Assembly (NCBI RefSeq): GCF_002094885.1 | Contig: NZ_MSIT01000012.1 | Span: 28,494 to 92,493, forward strand | DNA from: Salibaculum halophilum | Lineage (GTDB): Bacteria; Pseudomonadota; Alphaproteobacteria; Rhodobacterales; Rhodobacteraceae | Direction: 5' to 3' | Length of the DNA stretch: 64,000 bases | In this document: positions 57,572 to 64,000 of the stretch, in pieces | Layout of the letters: each line of letters begins with the position of its first letter | Position numbering within the stretch: the stretch's first letter is position 1 | The notes under the pieces: model-generated | The model's database searches: none | What the model saw: the letters and a program-made list of their open reading frames with translations, nothing else | Told to the model about the DNA's origin: nothing | Translations under genes and position numbers: made by a program

Positions 57572-57598
57572 TTTACACGGGGGCAGAGGGGCTATAAC
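57572..57598 (+). promoter_or_regulatory. Sigma-70-like promoter of the B12 uptake operon
   Basis: TTTACA (57572-57577), 15-base spacer, TATAAC (57593-57598), close to consensus. The start would be about 57606, immediately before the riboswitch. Confidence 0.65.
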
Positions 57599-57607
57599 GC
57601 TTGGGAT

Positions 57608-57803
57608 GCTTCGGTCTCGGGCGGTATACCGTCCGGGTAATAGGGAACTGCGGTGCGGTCATGCAGATGGCCAAATCCGCGACTGCCCCCGCAACTGTGA
57701 GCGGAGAGCGATGCCGGCACATGCCACTTCGGGCCAACGCGCCCGGGGGAAGGCCCGGCAAAGCAATGACCCGCAAGTCAGGAGACCTGCCGAGGTGATC
57801 ACC
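57608..57803 (+). ncRNA. Cobalamin riboswitch
   Basis: AdoCbl-type leader. The B12 box region contains GACTGCCCCCGCAACTGTGA and, later, GTCAGGAGACCTGCC, both conserved blocks of cobalamin riboswitches, with GCCACT between. The ligand would be adenosyl- or methylcobalamin, shutting off uptake when B12 is plentiful. A GGGCCGG/CCGGCCC hairpin (57911-57927) just before the btuB ATG, with no T-run, may be part of a translation-type expression platform. Confidence 0.95.
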
Positions 57804-57941
57804 CTATCCGGGCGCGGGGCGCGCCAAGGATAACGGACCTTCCGTCGTGGTGGCATCTTCAGCCGTGCGCGGGAGGAGTGCGATCTCCCCCGATCACAAG
57901 ACCAAAAACAGGGCCGGACACCGGCCCGAGATCCGATTGGG

Positions 57942-59834
57942 ATGACCATGACCAGACAGACCCTCTGGGCGAGCACCGCCCTTTTCGCCCTGTCCACCCC
58001 CCTGGCCGCGCAGCAGGCCTTCGAACTGGACGAGATCATCGTCAGCGGCGCCTTTATTCCGCTTGACGAAACCGCGTATGGCCGCGCCGTCACGATCGTG
58101 ACACAAAAGGACATTGCCGAACGCGGGATCACGACAGTTCAAGAAGCCATCGCCGCGCTGCCCGGTGTTTCTGTCAGCCAGACCGATCCCTATAACACCC
58201 AAGTGCGTCTTCGCGGGGGCGAGGGCAACCATACACTGGTTCTCATCGACGGTGTCGAAGCCCTGTCAGGTGAAAATGGTGAATACTTCTTCTCGGGGCT
58301 TTCGACGGCCGCGATCGAACGGATCGAGATCCTTCGGGGCCCACAATCGGCGCTTTACGGCTCCAATGCGATGTCAGGCGTCGTCTCGATCACCACGGCC
58401 GAGCCTGACGCGGTTGGCGCCACCTACAATGCAGGACTTATGGTCGGCAGCGCTGGAGGCCGGGAGGCGACATTCAGCGGATCGGCGGGTACCGATCGCT
58501 CGCAGCTGTCTTTCGGCATCATATCCCGGTACGATGGCGGCTACGATGTTTCAGGCGATGGCGGCCAGGCGGACGAAAGCGATCGTTTGACGATCAACCT
58601 TAAGGGGGAGGCGGAAATCGCCGAGGGTGTCACCGCTGGATTCACCTTGCGAAACTCCGATCAGACCTATGATTTCGATCGGACCGATGGCGGCGCGACA
58701 GATGCGGCGGGTTATGTTGTGGACGCCGACAACAGCGCCGAGCGGACTGAACGTCTTGGCTCCGCATGGTTGGAGGTCGAGGCACTGGGCGGCCGGATGC
58801 TTAATCGTTTTTCGTACGAGGGCAACGCCTTCACGACCGAGCTGTCCGACGACAGTGACACGGTCACGTCCAATACCGAGAGTGACATGTCCAAACTGGC
58901 CTACCAGCTCAGCTACGGGCTTGACGGTGCAGCGGTCGAAAATTCGGCCCATATTCTGACGGTTCTACTGGAGGCACAGGAACTGTCTTTCACGGACGTT
59001 CTGCGCAGCGAAGACTACGGCCGCAGCAGTCGCGCGATCGCGCTCGAATATGTCGGTCAGATCAACCCCGATCTGGCTGTCCAAGCCTCGCTTCGCCGCG
59101 ATTTCAATGACGATTTCAAGGATGCGACTAGCTGGACGCTCGCGGGCTCCTACCGGTTGGACTCGGGTGCGCGGCTGCATGCCTCTGCTGGACAGGCGGT
59201 CGTTAACCCGACAATGTATGAACAATTCGGCTTCTTCCCGGGGTCCTATGTCGGCAACCCGGACCTTGACCCCGAACGGTCGCTTGGCTTCGACATCGGC
59301 ATCGAAATCCCGTTCTCTGGATCACGCGGTGTCTTGGACGTGACGCTCTTCGTGGAAGAACTCGAGGGTGAGATCATCTACACGCCGACCTTCGAACAAG
59401 CCATAAATCGCGACGGTACGTCGAACCGCAGAGGCGTAGAAGTTGCACTCGACTACGACGTGACACCGGACGTGGCCGTGTCATTCGACTACACCTACCT
59501 GGATGCCACGGATGCAAACGGTGATGTCGAGATCCGCCGCCCCGGGCGTGAAGCGGTTCTTGGCCTGCGCGCGCGCACCTTCGGCGGCGACGGAACGGTG
59601 ACCGCGCAGGTGCGCCATGTCGCGGACCTCTACGACACTCAGTTCTACGGAAGTTTCGCGACGGAAAAACTGCCCGACTACACCCTGGTCGATGTTGCCA
59701 TGACCTACCAACTCTCCGACACGGTCTCATTGCGCGGTCGGGTCGACAACCTGTTGGACGCGGAGTCCTCGGACGTCTGGGGCTATGCCGGTCCGGGCCG
59801 TGAAGCCTATCTTGGGATCGATGTCGCGTTTTGA
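57942..59834 (+). CDS. btuB: TonB-dependent vitamin B12 receptor BtuB
   Basis: 630 residues. A signal peptide (about 1-23) is followed by a TonB-box-like FELDEIIVSG at 27-36. The plug domain (about 40-150) includes LPGVSVSQ and RLRGGEGNHTLVLIDGV and the IEILRGPQSALYG block. A 22-strand barrel ends in YLGIDVAF with terminal Phe. It takes up cobalamin across the outer membrane. Two in-frame ATGs (57942, 57948) are possible. Codon use is less GC-biased than in flanking genes, so horizontal origin is possible. Confidence 0.93.
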   Translation: MTMTRQTLWASTALFALSTPLAAQQAFELDEIIVSGAFIPLDETAYGRAVTIVTQKDIAERGITTVQEAIAALPGVSVSQTDPYNTQVRLRGGEGNHTLVLIDGVEALSGENGEYFFSGLSTAAIERIEILRGPQSALYGSNAMSGVVSITTAEPDAVGATYNAGLMVGSAGGREATFSGSAGTDRSQLSFGIISRYDGGYDVSGDGGQADESDRLTINLKGEAEIAEGVTAGFTLRNSDQTYDFDRTDGGATDAAGYVVDADNSAERTERLGSAWLEVEALGGRMLNRFSYEGNAFTTELSDDSDTVTSNTESDMSKLAYQLSYGLDGAAVENSAHILTVLLEAQELSFTDVLRSEDYGRSSRAIALEYVGQINPDLAVQASLRRDFNDDFKDATSWTLAGSYRLDSGARLHASAGQAVVNPTMYEQFGFFPGSYVGNPDLDPERSLGFDIGIEIPFSGSRGVLDVTLFVEELEGEIIYTPTFEQAINRDGTSNRRGVEVALDYDVTPDVAVSFDYTYLDATDANGDVEIRRPGREAVLGLRARTFGGDGTVTAQVRHVADLYDTQFYGSFATEKLPDYTLVDVAMTYQLSDTVSLRGRVDNLLDAESSDVWGYAGPGREAYLGIDVAF

Positions 59835-60702
59835 TCGTCTGTGCTGTGCAGTGGCGGGCTGTCTCGCCACTGTTTCGCCGGCCGTCGGGCAGGTGGCAGC
59901 CGATCCGGGCGTGCCCGCGGCCCCGCCGGAGCGTGTCGTCTCGATGAACCTGTGCACGGACCAGCTGGCGATGATGATGGCGGATGACGGCCAGTTGCAC
60001 TCGGTCTCCTACCTGTCGCAGCAGGCGCGCGGTTCGGCGTTGGTCGAGCAGGCCCGCCAATACGTGCCCAACCGCGGACTGGCCGAGGAAATCTACCTGA
60101 TGGACCCGGACCTGGTCATCGCGGGCAGTTTCTCGGACCGCACGACGCTGGACATGCTGCGCCGGCTCGACGTGCCCGTCGCCGTTTTCGAGCCTGCGGG
60201 CAACCTTTCTGACATCCGTGACCGGGTGCGGCGCATGGGCGCGGTGCTGCACCGCGAAGAGGCCGCCGCCCGCATGGTGGCCCGTTTCGAGGCCCGGCTG
60301 GCCGATCTGGCCGCGCAGGCCCCGCCCGCGGGCGACCGGCCCCGCGCCGCGCTCTACTCGGCCAACGGCTGGTCCTCGGGGGGCAAGACCCTGCCCGGCC
60401 AGATCGTGACCGCCGCCGGGTTCGACCTCGTGGCCGATGATTTCGGCCTGGCCTGGGGCGGGTTCCTGCCGCTGGAACTGCTGGCCATGTCCGACCCCGA
60501 CGCGGTGATCACCGGCCAGCCCTACCCGGCCGACTCGCGCGCCGAGGAAATCCTTGATCACCCGGTCGTGGCGCATCTGAAACGCGACAGCATGCGCGGC
60601 ATCGTCAGCGACCAGGACTGGTCCTGCGGCACGCCGCTGGTGCTGGACGCCATCGAGCGGCTGGCGCAGGCCCGGCGCATGGCCACCGGGGCGGGCCGAT
60701 GA
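59821..60702 (+). CDS. btuF: Periplasmic cobalamin-binding protein BtuF
   Basis: 293 residues. Signal peptide (about 1-24, ending AVGQ), then the class III binding fold: RVVSMNLCTDQLAMMMAD, ALVEQARQYVPNRGLAEEIYLMDPDLVIAG, and GGFLPLELLAMSDPDAVI. Delivers B12 to BtuCD. The ATG at 59821 lies inside the end of btuB (14-base overlap). Confidence 0.9.
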   Translation: MSRFDRLCCAVAGCLATVSPAVGQVAADPGVPAAPPERVVSMNLCTDQLAMMMADDGQLHSVSYLSQQARGSALVEQARQYVPNRGLAEEIYLMDPDLVIAGSFSDRTTLDMLRRLDVPVAVFEPAGNLSDIRDRVRRMGAVLHREEAAARMVARFEARLADLAAQAPPAGDRPRAALYSANGWSSGGKTLPGQIVTAAGFDLVADDFGLAWGGFLPLELLAMSDPDAVITGQPYPADSRAEEILDHPVVAHLKRDSMRGIVSDQDWSCGTPLVLDAIERLAQARRMATGAGR

Positions 60703-61682
60703 TCCGGCTGATGCTGGTCCTGTCGGCGCTGGTACTGGCGCTGACCGGCGCCGCGCTGGTGATCGGCCCGGCCAATGCGCCCTACTGGGACAGCCTGTCA
60801 GCGCTGGTCGTCGATGACGGCACGCCGCTGACACTGGTCATGCGCGAGATCCGCCTGCCCCGCGCGATCCTGGCGCTGGCCATCGGGGCCAGCCTCGGGA
60901 TGGCCGGCGCGGCGATGCAGGGCTACCTGCGCAACCCGCTGGCCGATCCGGGCCTGATCGGGGTCTCGGCCTCGGCGGCGCTGGGCGCGGTGCTGGCGAT
61001 CCAGACCGGGCTGGCGGCCGCCTTTGCCTTCGGCCTGCCGCTGGCGGCCCTGGCCGGGGCGGTGCTGGGCGTGCTGCTGGTGCTGGCGCTGGCCGGCCCG
61101 CGCGGGGCCTCGATCACGCTGATCCTGGCGGGCATCGTCGTCTCGTCGCTGGCGGGCGCGCTGACCTCGCTGGTGCTGAACCTCTCGCCCAACCCCTTCG
61201 CGGCCTCGGAAATCGTCTTCTGGATGATGGGCTCGCTCGCTGACCGCTCGATGGATCACGTCTGGCTGGCGCTGCCGCTGATCGGGCTGGGGCTGGTCCT
61301 GCTGGCCACGCTGACCCGCGGGCTGGAGGCGCTGACCCTGGGCGAGGACGCCGCGCAAGCGCTGGGCATCAACCTGACGCGGCTGCGGCTGACGCTGGTG
61401 GGGGGCACCGCGGCCGTCGTGGGGGCCTCGACGGCCGTGGCGGGCACCATCGGCTTTGTCGGCCTTGTCGTGCCGCACCTGCTGCGGCCCTTCGTGGGCG
61501 CGCGGCCCGGCGCGCTGCTGGGGGCCTCGGCGCTGGGCGGCGCGGCGATGCTGCTGGCCGCGGACATCCTCGTGCGCGTGGTTCTGCCGACCAAGGACCT
61601 CAAGCTCGGCGTGGTCACGGCGCTGGTCGGCGCACCGCTGTTCTTGCACCTGATCTACAAGACCCGGAGGCAACTGGCATGA
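60699..61682 (+). CDS. btuC: Vitamin B12 ABC permease BtuC
   Basis: 327 residues, FecCD-type permease with about 10 helices. LPRAILALAIGASLGMAGAAMQGYLRNPLADPG and GTIGFVGLVVPHLLRPFVG are conserved, and the cytoplasmic loop LGEDAAQALGIN contacts the ATPase. ATGA overlaps with btuF and btuD. Confidence 0.95.
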   Translation: MIRLMLVLSALVLALTGAALVIGPANAPYWDSLSALVVDDGTPLTLVMREIRLPRAILALAIGASLGMAGAAMQGYLRNPLADPGLIGVSASAALGAVLAIQTGLAAAFAFGLPLAALAGAVLGVLLVLALAGPRGASITLILAGIVVSSLAGALTSLVLNLSPNPFAASEIVFWMMGSLADRSMDHVWLALPLIGLGLVLLATLTRGLEALTLGEDAAQALGINLTRLRLTLVGGTAAVVGASTAVAGTIGFVGLVVPHLLRPFVGARPGALLGASALGGAAMLLAADILVRVVLPTKDLKLGVVTALVGAPLFLHLIYKTRRQLA

Positions 61683-62443
61683 CCCTGCTGCGCGTCTCCG
61701 GGCTGAGCATCCACCGCGGCAAGCACGCGATCCTGCGCGATGTGGCGTTCACGGTCGGCCCGGGCGAACTGATCGGCCTGATCGGGGCCAACGGCGCGGG
61801 CAAGACGACCCTGCTGCGCGCGGTGCTCGGGCTGTTGCCCGCCACCGGCCACAGCAGCCTGGCCGCCCTGCCCCAGCGCGACCGGGCGAAACGGGCCGCC
61901 TGGATGCCCCAGACGCGCGAGGTCGCCTGGCCCGTCAGCGTCGAACGGCTGATCACCCTTGGCCGCTTGCCGCATCTCGGGGCGGGCCAGGCCATGCGCC
62001 CTGCCGACCGCGCGGCCATTGACAGCGCCATCGCCGACATGGGGCTGGAAGCTTTCCGCCACCGCACCGCGACCGACCTGTCAGGCGGGGAGCTGGCCCG
62101 CGTGCTGATCGCGCGGACGCTGGCCCAGGACACGCCGCTGGTCATGGCGGATGAACCCATCGCCGGGCTGGACCCGGCCCACCAGATCCAGACCATGCGC
62201 CTGTTCGCCGGGCTGGCCGGGGCGGGCCGGTCGGCCATGGTGTCGATCCACGATCTCGGCCTTGCAGCAAGGCACTGCACCCGGCTGATCCTGCTGGGCG
62301 GGGGCCGACTTGTCGCCGACGGCGCCCCCGGCGACGTTCTCACGCCAGACAACCTGACCGACCATTTCAATATCACGGCGCATTTCGCGCAGACCGAGGC
62401 GGGGCCGATCTTCCAGCCGCTCGACGTGGTCGGGACGGCCTGA
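61679..62443 (+). CDS. btuD: Vitamin B12 ABC ATPase BtuD
   Basis: 254 residues. Walker A GANGAGKTT at residues 36-44, signature LSGGELARVLIARTLA, Walker B LVMADEPIAGLD, switch His in SIHDLGLAARH. Powers BtuC. The exbB ATG is 22 bases after the stop, so the energy-transducing genes share the transcript. Confidence 0.95.
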   Translation: MTLLRVSGLSIHRGKHAILRDVAFTVGPGELIGLIGANGAGKTTLLRAVLGLLPATGHSSLAALPQRDRAKRAAWMPQTREVAWPVSVERLITLGRLPHLGAGQAMRPADRAAIDSAIADMGLEAFRHRTATDLSGGELARVLIARTLAQDTPLVMADEPIAGLDPAHQIQTMRLFAGLAGAGRSAMVSIHDLGLAARHCTRLILLGGGRLVADGAPGDVLTPDNLTDHFNITAHFAQTEAGPIFQPLDVVGTA

Positions 62444-62464
62444 ACCGACGAGGGGGAACCGGGC

Positions 62465-63103
62465 ATGAGCGATCTGACCACACTCACCGGGATGCTGGCC
62501 CGCGGCGGCCCCGCGCTCTGGCTCATCGCGGCGTTGTCGGTGCTGACGCTGGCGCTGGTGCTCTGGAAGGTCTGGCGGCTGGCCCTCGCCGGGGCCTGGG
62601 CGCGGGGCCGGGCCGAGGCGCTGGTTGCGCGGCTAGGCACGCAGGAGAAGACCTGCCTGCCCCAGCACCCCCGCCCGGTGCGCCTGCGCTTCGTGACCGA
62701 CAGCTGGCAGGTGCTGCAGAGCGGCGCCTACGGCCCCGAAGCCGCGCGCGAGGAGATCACCCGCCTGGCCCAGCGCGCCCTGACGGACCTGCGCGCCGGT
62801 CTGCGCCCGCTGGAACTGATCGCGACCATCGCCCCGCTGATCGGCCTGCTGGGGACCGTGCTGGGCATGATCGAGGCCTTCCGGGCGCTGCAGGACAGCG
62901 GCGCACAGGCCGACGCGGGCGTGCTCGCCGGCGGCATATGGGAAGCCCTGCTGACCACCGCCGCCGGGATGGCCGTGGCGATCCCGGCTACCGTCGCCCA
63001 GTCCTGGTTCGAGAGCGTGGCAGAGGCGGTGCGCCATGACATGGAGGATCACGCCACCCGGCTGGTGATCCGGGCGCAATCGGCGCAGGGGGCCGCGGGC
63101 TGA
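62465..63103 (+). CDS. exbB: MotA/TolQ/ExbB proton channel protein
   Basis: 212 residues with three membrane helices (about 15-35, 112-134, 158-180). The family core is LIATIAPLIGLLGTVLGMIEAF followed by LLTTAAGMAVAIPATVAQ. Forms the pentamer around ExbD and energises TonB with the proton gradient. ATG at 62465 with GAGGGG upstream. Here it likely serves the B12 receptor. TGATG overlap with the first exbD. Confidence 0.92.
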   Translation: MSDLTTLTGMLARGGPALWLIAALSVLTLALVLWKVWRLALAGAWARGRAEALVARLGTQEKTCLPQHPRPVRLRFVTDSWQVLQSGAYGPEAAREEITRLAQRALTDLRAGLRPLELIATIAPLIGLLGTVLGMIEAFRALQDSGAQADAGVLAGGIWEALLTTAAGMAVAIPATVAQSWFESVAEAVRHDMEDHATRLVIRAQSAQGAAG

Positions 63104-63486
63104 TGTTCTCCTTCGCCCCCGACCGGGCGGCGCGCCGCCCCAGCCTGACCCCGATGATCGACGTGGTCTTCCTGCTGCTGATCTTCTTCATGCTGACGGC
63201 GCAGTTCACCCGCGACCACAGCCTGGCCCTGCGCCCGGGCGGCGGCGCCGCGCCGGACTACACCGGCCCGCCCCGCCTGGTCGGGGTCGCGCCGGAGGAC
63301 CTGCGCCTGAACGGGCGCGCGATCGCGCTGGCGGCCCTGCCCGGGGCGCTGGAGGACCTGACCGAGGCGCGCTCGGACATGATCGTGCTGCGCCCGGCCG
63401 ACGGGGCCGACCTGCAACGCCTAGTGCAGGTGATGACCGCGCTTGAGGCCGCCGGGTTCACGCATCTGGCGCTGGTGGAGGACTGA
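63103..63486 (+). CDS. exbD: ExbD-like biopolymer transporter, catalytic copy
   Basis: 127 residues. A single N-terminal membrane helix with LTPMIDVVFLLLIFFML carries Asp20, the residue equivalent to E. coli ExbD Asp25 that must be protonated, and a periplasmic domain follows. Starts as TGATG with exbB. Followed by a second ExbD-like gene 3 bases on. Confidence 0.92.
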   Translation: MFSFAPDRAARRPSLTPMIDVVFLLLIFFMLTAQFTRDHSLALRPGGGAAPDYTGPPRLVGVAPEDLRLNGRAIALAALPGALEDLTEARSDMIVLRPADGADLQRLVQVMTALEAAGFTHLALVED

Positions 63487-63489
63487 ACC

Positions 63490-63861
63490 ATGCAGCTCCC
63501 CGCCACGCCCCGACGCCGCCGGTCCGAGGCCATCGTGCCGATGATCAACGTGGTCTTTCTGCTGCTGATCTTCTTCATGATGACCTCGCGCATCGCACCG
63601 GCCCCACCGGTCGAGGTCTCGCCGCCGCGCGCGGCCCCGCAAACCCTGGCCGAGGGCGAGGCGGTGCTCTGGATCACCGCCGAGGGCGCCCCGGCGTTCC
63701 GCGATTTGCGCGGCGCAGCCGTCTGGCCGGCGCTGGCCGCGCTACCCGGCGATGTGCCGCTGACCGTCACCGCCGATGCCGCCCTGCCCGCGGCCCGGCT
63801 GGCGGCGATCCTGTCGCGACTCGGCCCGGACCGGGCGGTCGAACTGGTGGTGCGCAACTGA
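63490..63861 (+). CDS. Second ExbD-like protein with Asn in place of the key Asp
   Basis: 123 residues, same layout as the first: VPMINVVFLLLIFFMM with Asn20 at the position of Asp20 in the neighbour. The periplasmic domain (about 45-123) is complete, so it is not a broken gene. With ExbD known to act as a dimer inside the ExbB pentamer, this copy could form a heterodimer with the Asp-bearing one. ATG overlaps the next start (TGATG). Confidence 0.9.
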   Translation: MQLPATPRRRRSEAIVPMINVVFLLLIFFMMTSRIAPAPPVEVSPPRAAPQTLAEGEAVLWITAEGAPAFRDLRGAAVWPALAALPGDVPLTVTADAALPAARLAAILSRLGPDRAVELVVRN

Positions 63862-64000
63862 TGCGGCCGGATTTCCTCCTGTTTCTGGGTCTCGCAACGG
63901 CGGCGCACCTGGCGGCGCTGCCCGCTCTCGACCCGGCGGGGCGCGCGGGCGGGGGCGCGCAGGGCACGGACAGCGTGACCCTCGCCGCCAGCGCCCCGGC
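63861..64000 (+). CDS. TonB-like protein, N-terminal part cut by window end
   Basis: Begins at the ATG overlapping the second exbD stop. The first 46 codons give a short hydrophobic stretch (FLLFLGLATAAHLAALPAL) and a Gly/Ala-rich segment, as in TonB N-terminal membrane anchors. The place after exbB-exbD-exbD makes TonB the natural guess. The rest, including the C-terminal domain, is outside the window. Confidence 0.55.
   Translation, partial: MRPDFLLFLGLATAAHLAALPALDPAGRAGGGAQGTDSVTLAASAP

Noticed and set aside
1..64000. Prophage, insertion sequence or transposon
   Set aside because: No integrase, transposase, terminal repeats or phage structural genes were seen in any frame.

Overview
The window is about 68-70% GC, has bacterial operon structure with many ATGA/TGATG stop-start overlaps, and looks like a chromosomal segment of a marine-type alphaproteobacterium of the Rhodobacterales (Roseobacter/Rhodobacter group). 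The main reasons are a DUF2484 gene inside the division/cell-wall cluster, the bolA / DnaJ-domain / cobS / cobT neighbourhood, a DUF1127 gene followed by a chain of CCTCCTCCC-loop hairpins (the CcaF1-CcsR arrangement of Rhodobacter sphaeroides), and a terminator-containing mraZ leader resembling the UpsM locus. The taxonomic call comes from gene content, not from a database search.

Layout. 1-6 kb: cytochrome P450, a photolyase/cryptochrome translationally coupled to a DUF2256 zinc-finger protein, aminopeptidase N and a small membrane protein. 6-18 kb: acyltransferase, gatB, bolA, a DnaJ-domain protein, a membrane protein, exported MsrB, a fasciclin protein beside an ECF sigma/anti-sigma pair, cobS-cobT (aerobic cobaltochelatase), an M24 peptidase and DUF427. 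18-25 kb: CLC channel, FAD-linked dehydrogenase, then recN, bamD and lpxC on the minus strand.

25-50 kb is the dcw (division and cell wall) cluster, read on the minus strand from mraZ at about 49.7 kb: mraZ, rsmH, ftsL, ftsI, murE, murF, mraY, murD, ftsW, murG, murC, DUF2484, murB, ddl, ftsQ, ftsA, ftsZ, followed by lpxC, bamD and recN. Three insertions break it. They are (a) a small membrane protein plus a TPR protein between mraY and murD that share a G-x-x-N-x-Q-[SA]-G motif, (b) two plus-strand genes between murD and ftsW, and (c) an unrecognised 524-residue protein plus a structured non-coding gap between murC and DUF2484. Upstream of mraZ lie TGGGA boxes, a promoter and a 12-bp terminator hairpin.

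50-58 kb: the DUF1127/CcsR-like sRNA locus, DUF2147, hisA, a membrane protein, hisF, hisE, a Dabb protein, a CoA-binding protein, a small basic protein, rlmB, a tRNA(GUA)-like gene and glycerate 2-kinase. 57.6-64 kb: a promoter and cobalamin riboswitch drive btuB-btuF-btuC-btuD followed by exbB, two exbD genes and the start of a TonB-like gene cut by the window end. This is a nearly complete self-energised vitamin B12 uptake operon. The second ExbD has Asn where the first has the Asp needed for proton use.

Best candidates for something new are the TPR/small-membrane-protein pair in the dcw cluster, the ExbD Asp/Asn pair, and the five-hairpin CCTCCTCCC RNA chain, which is a known family in an arrangement worth describing.
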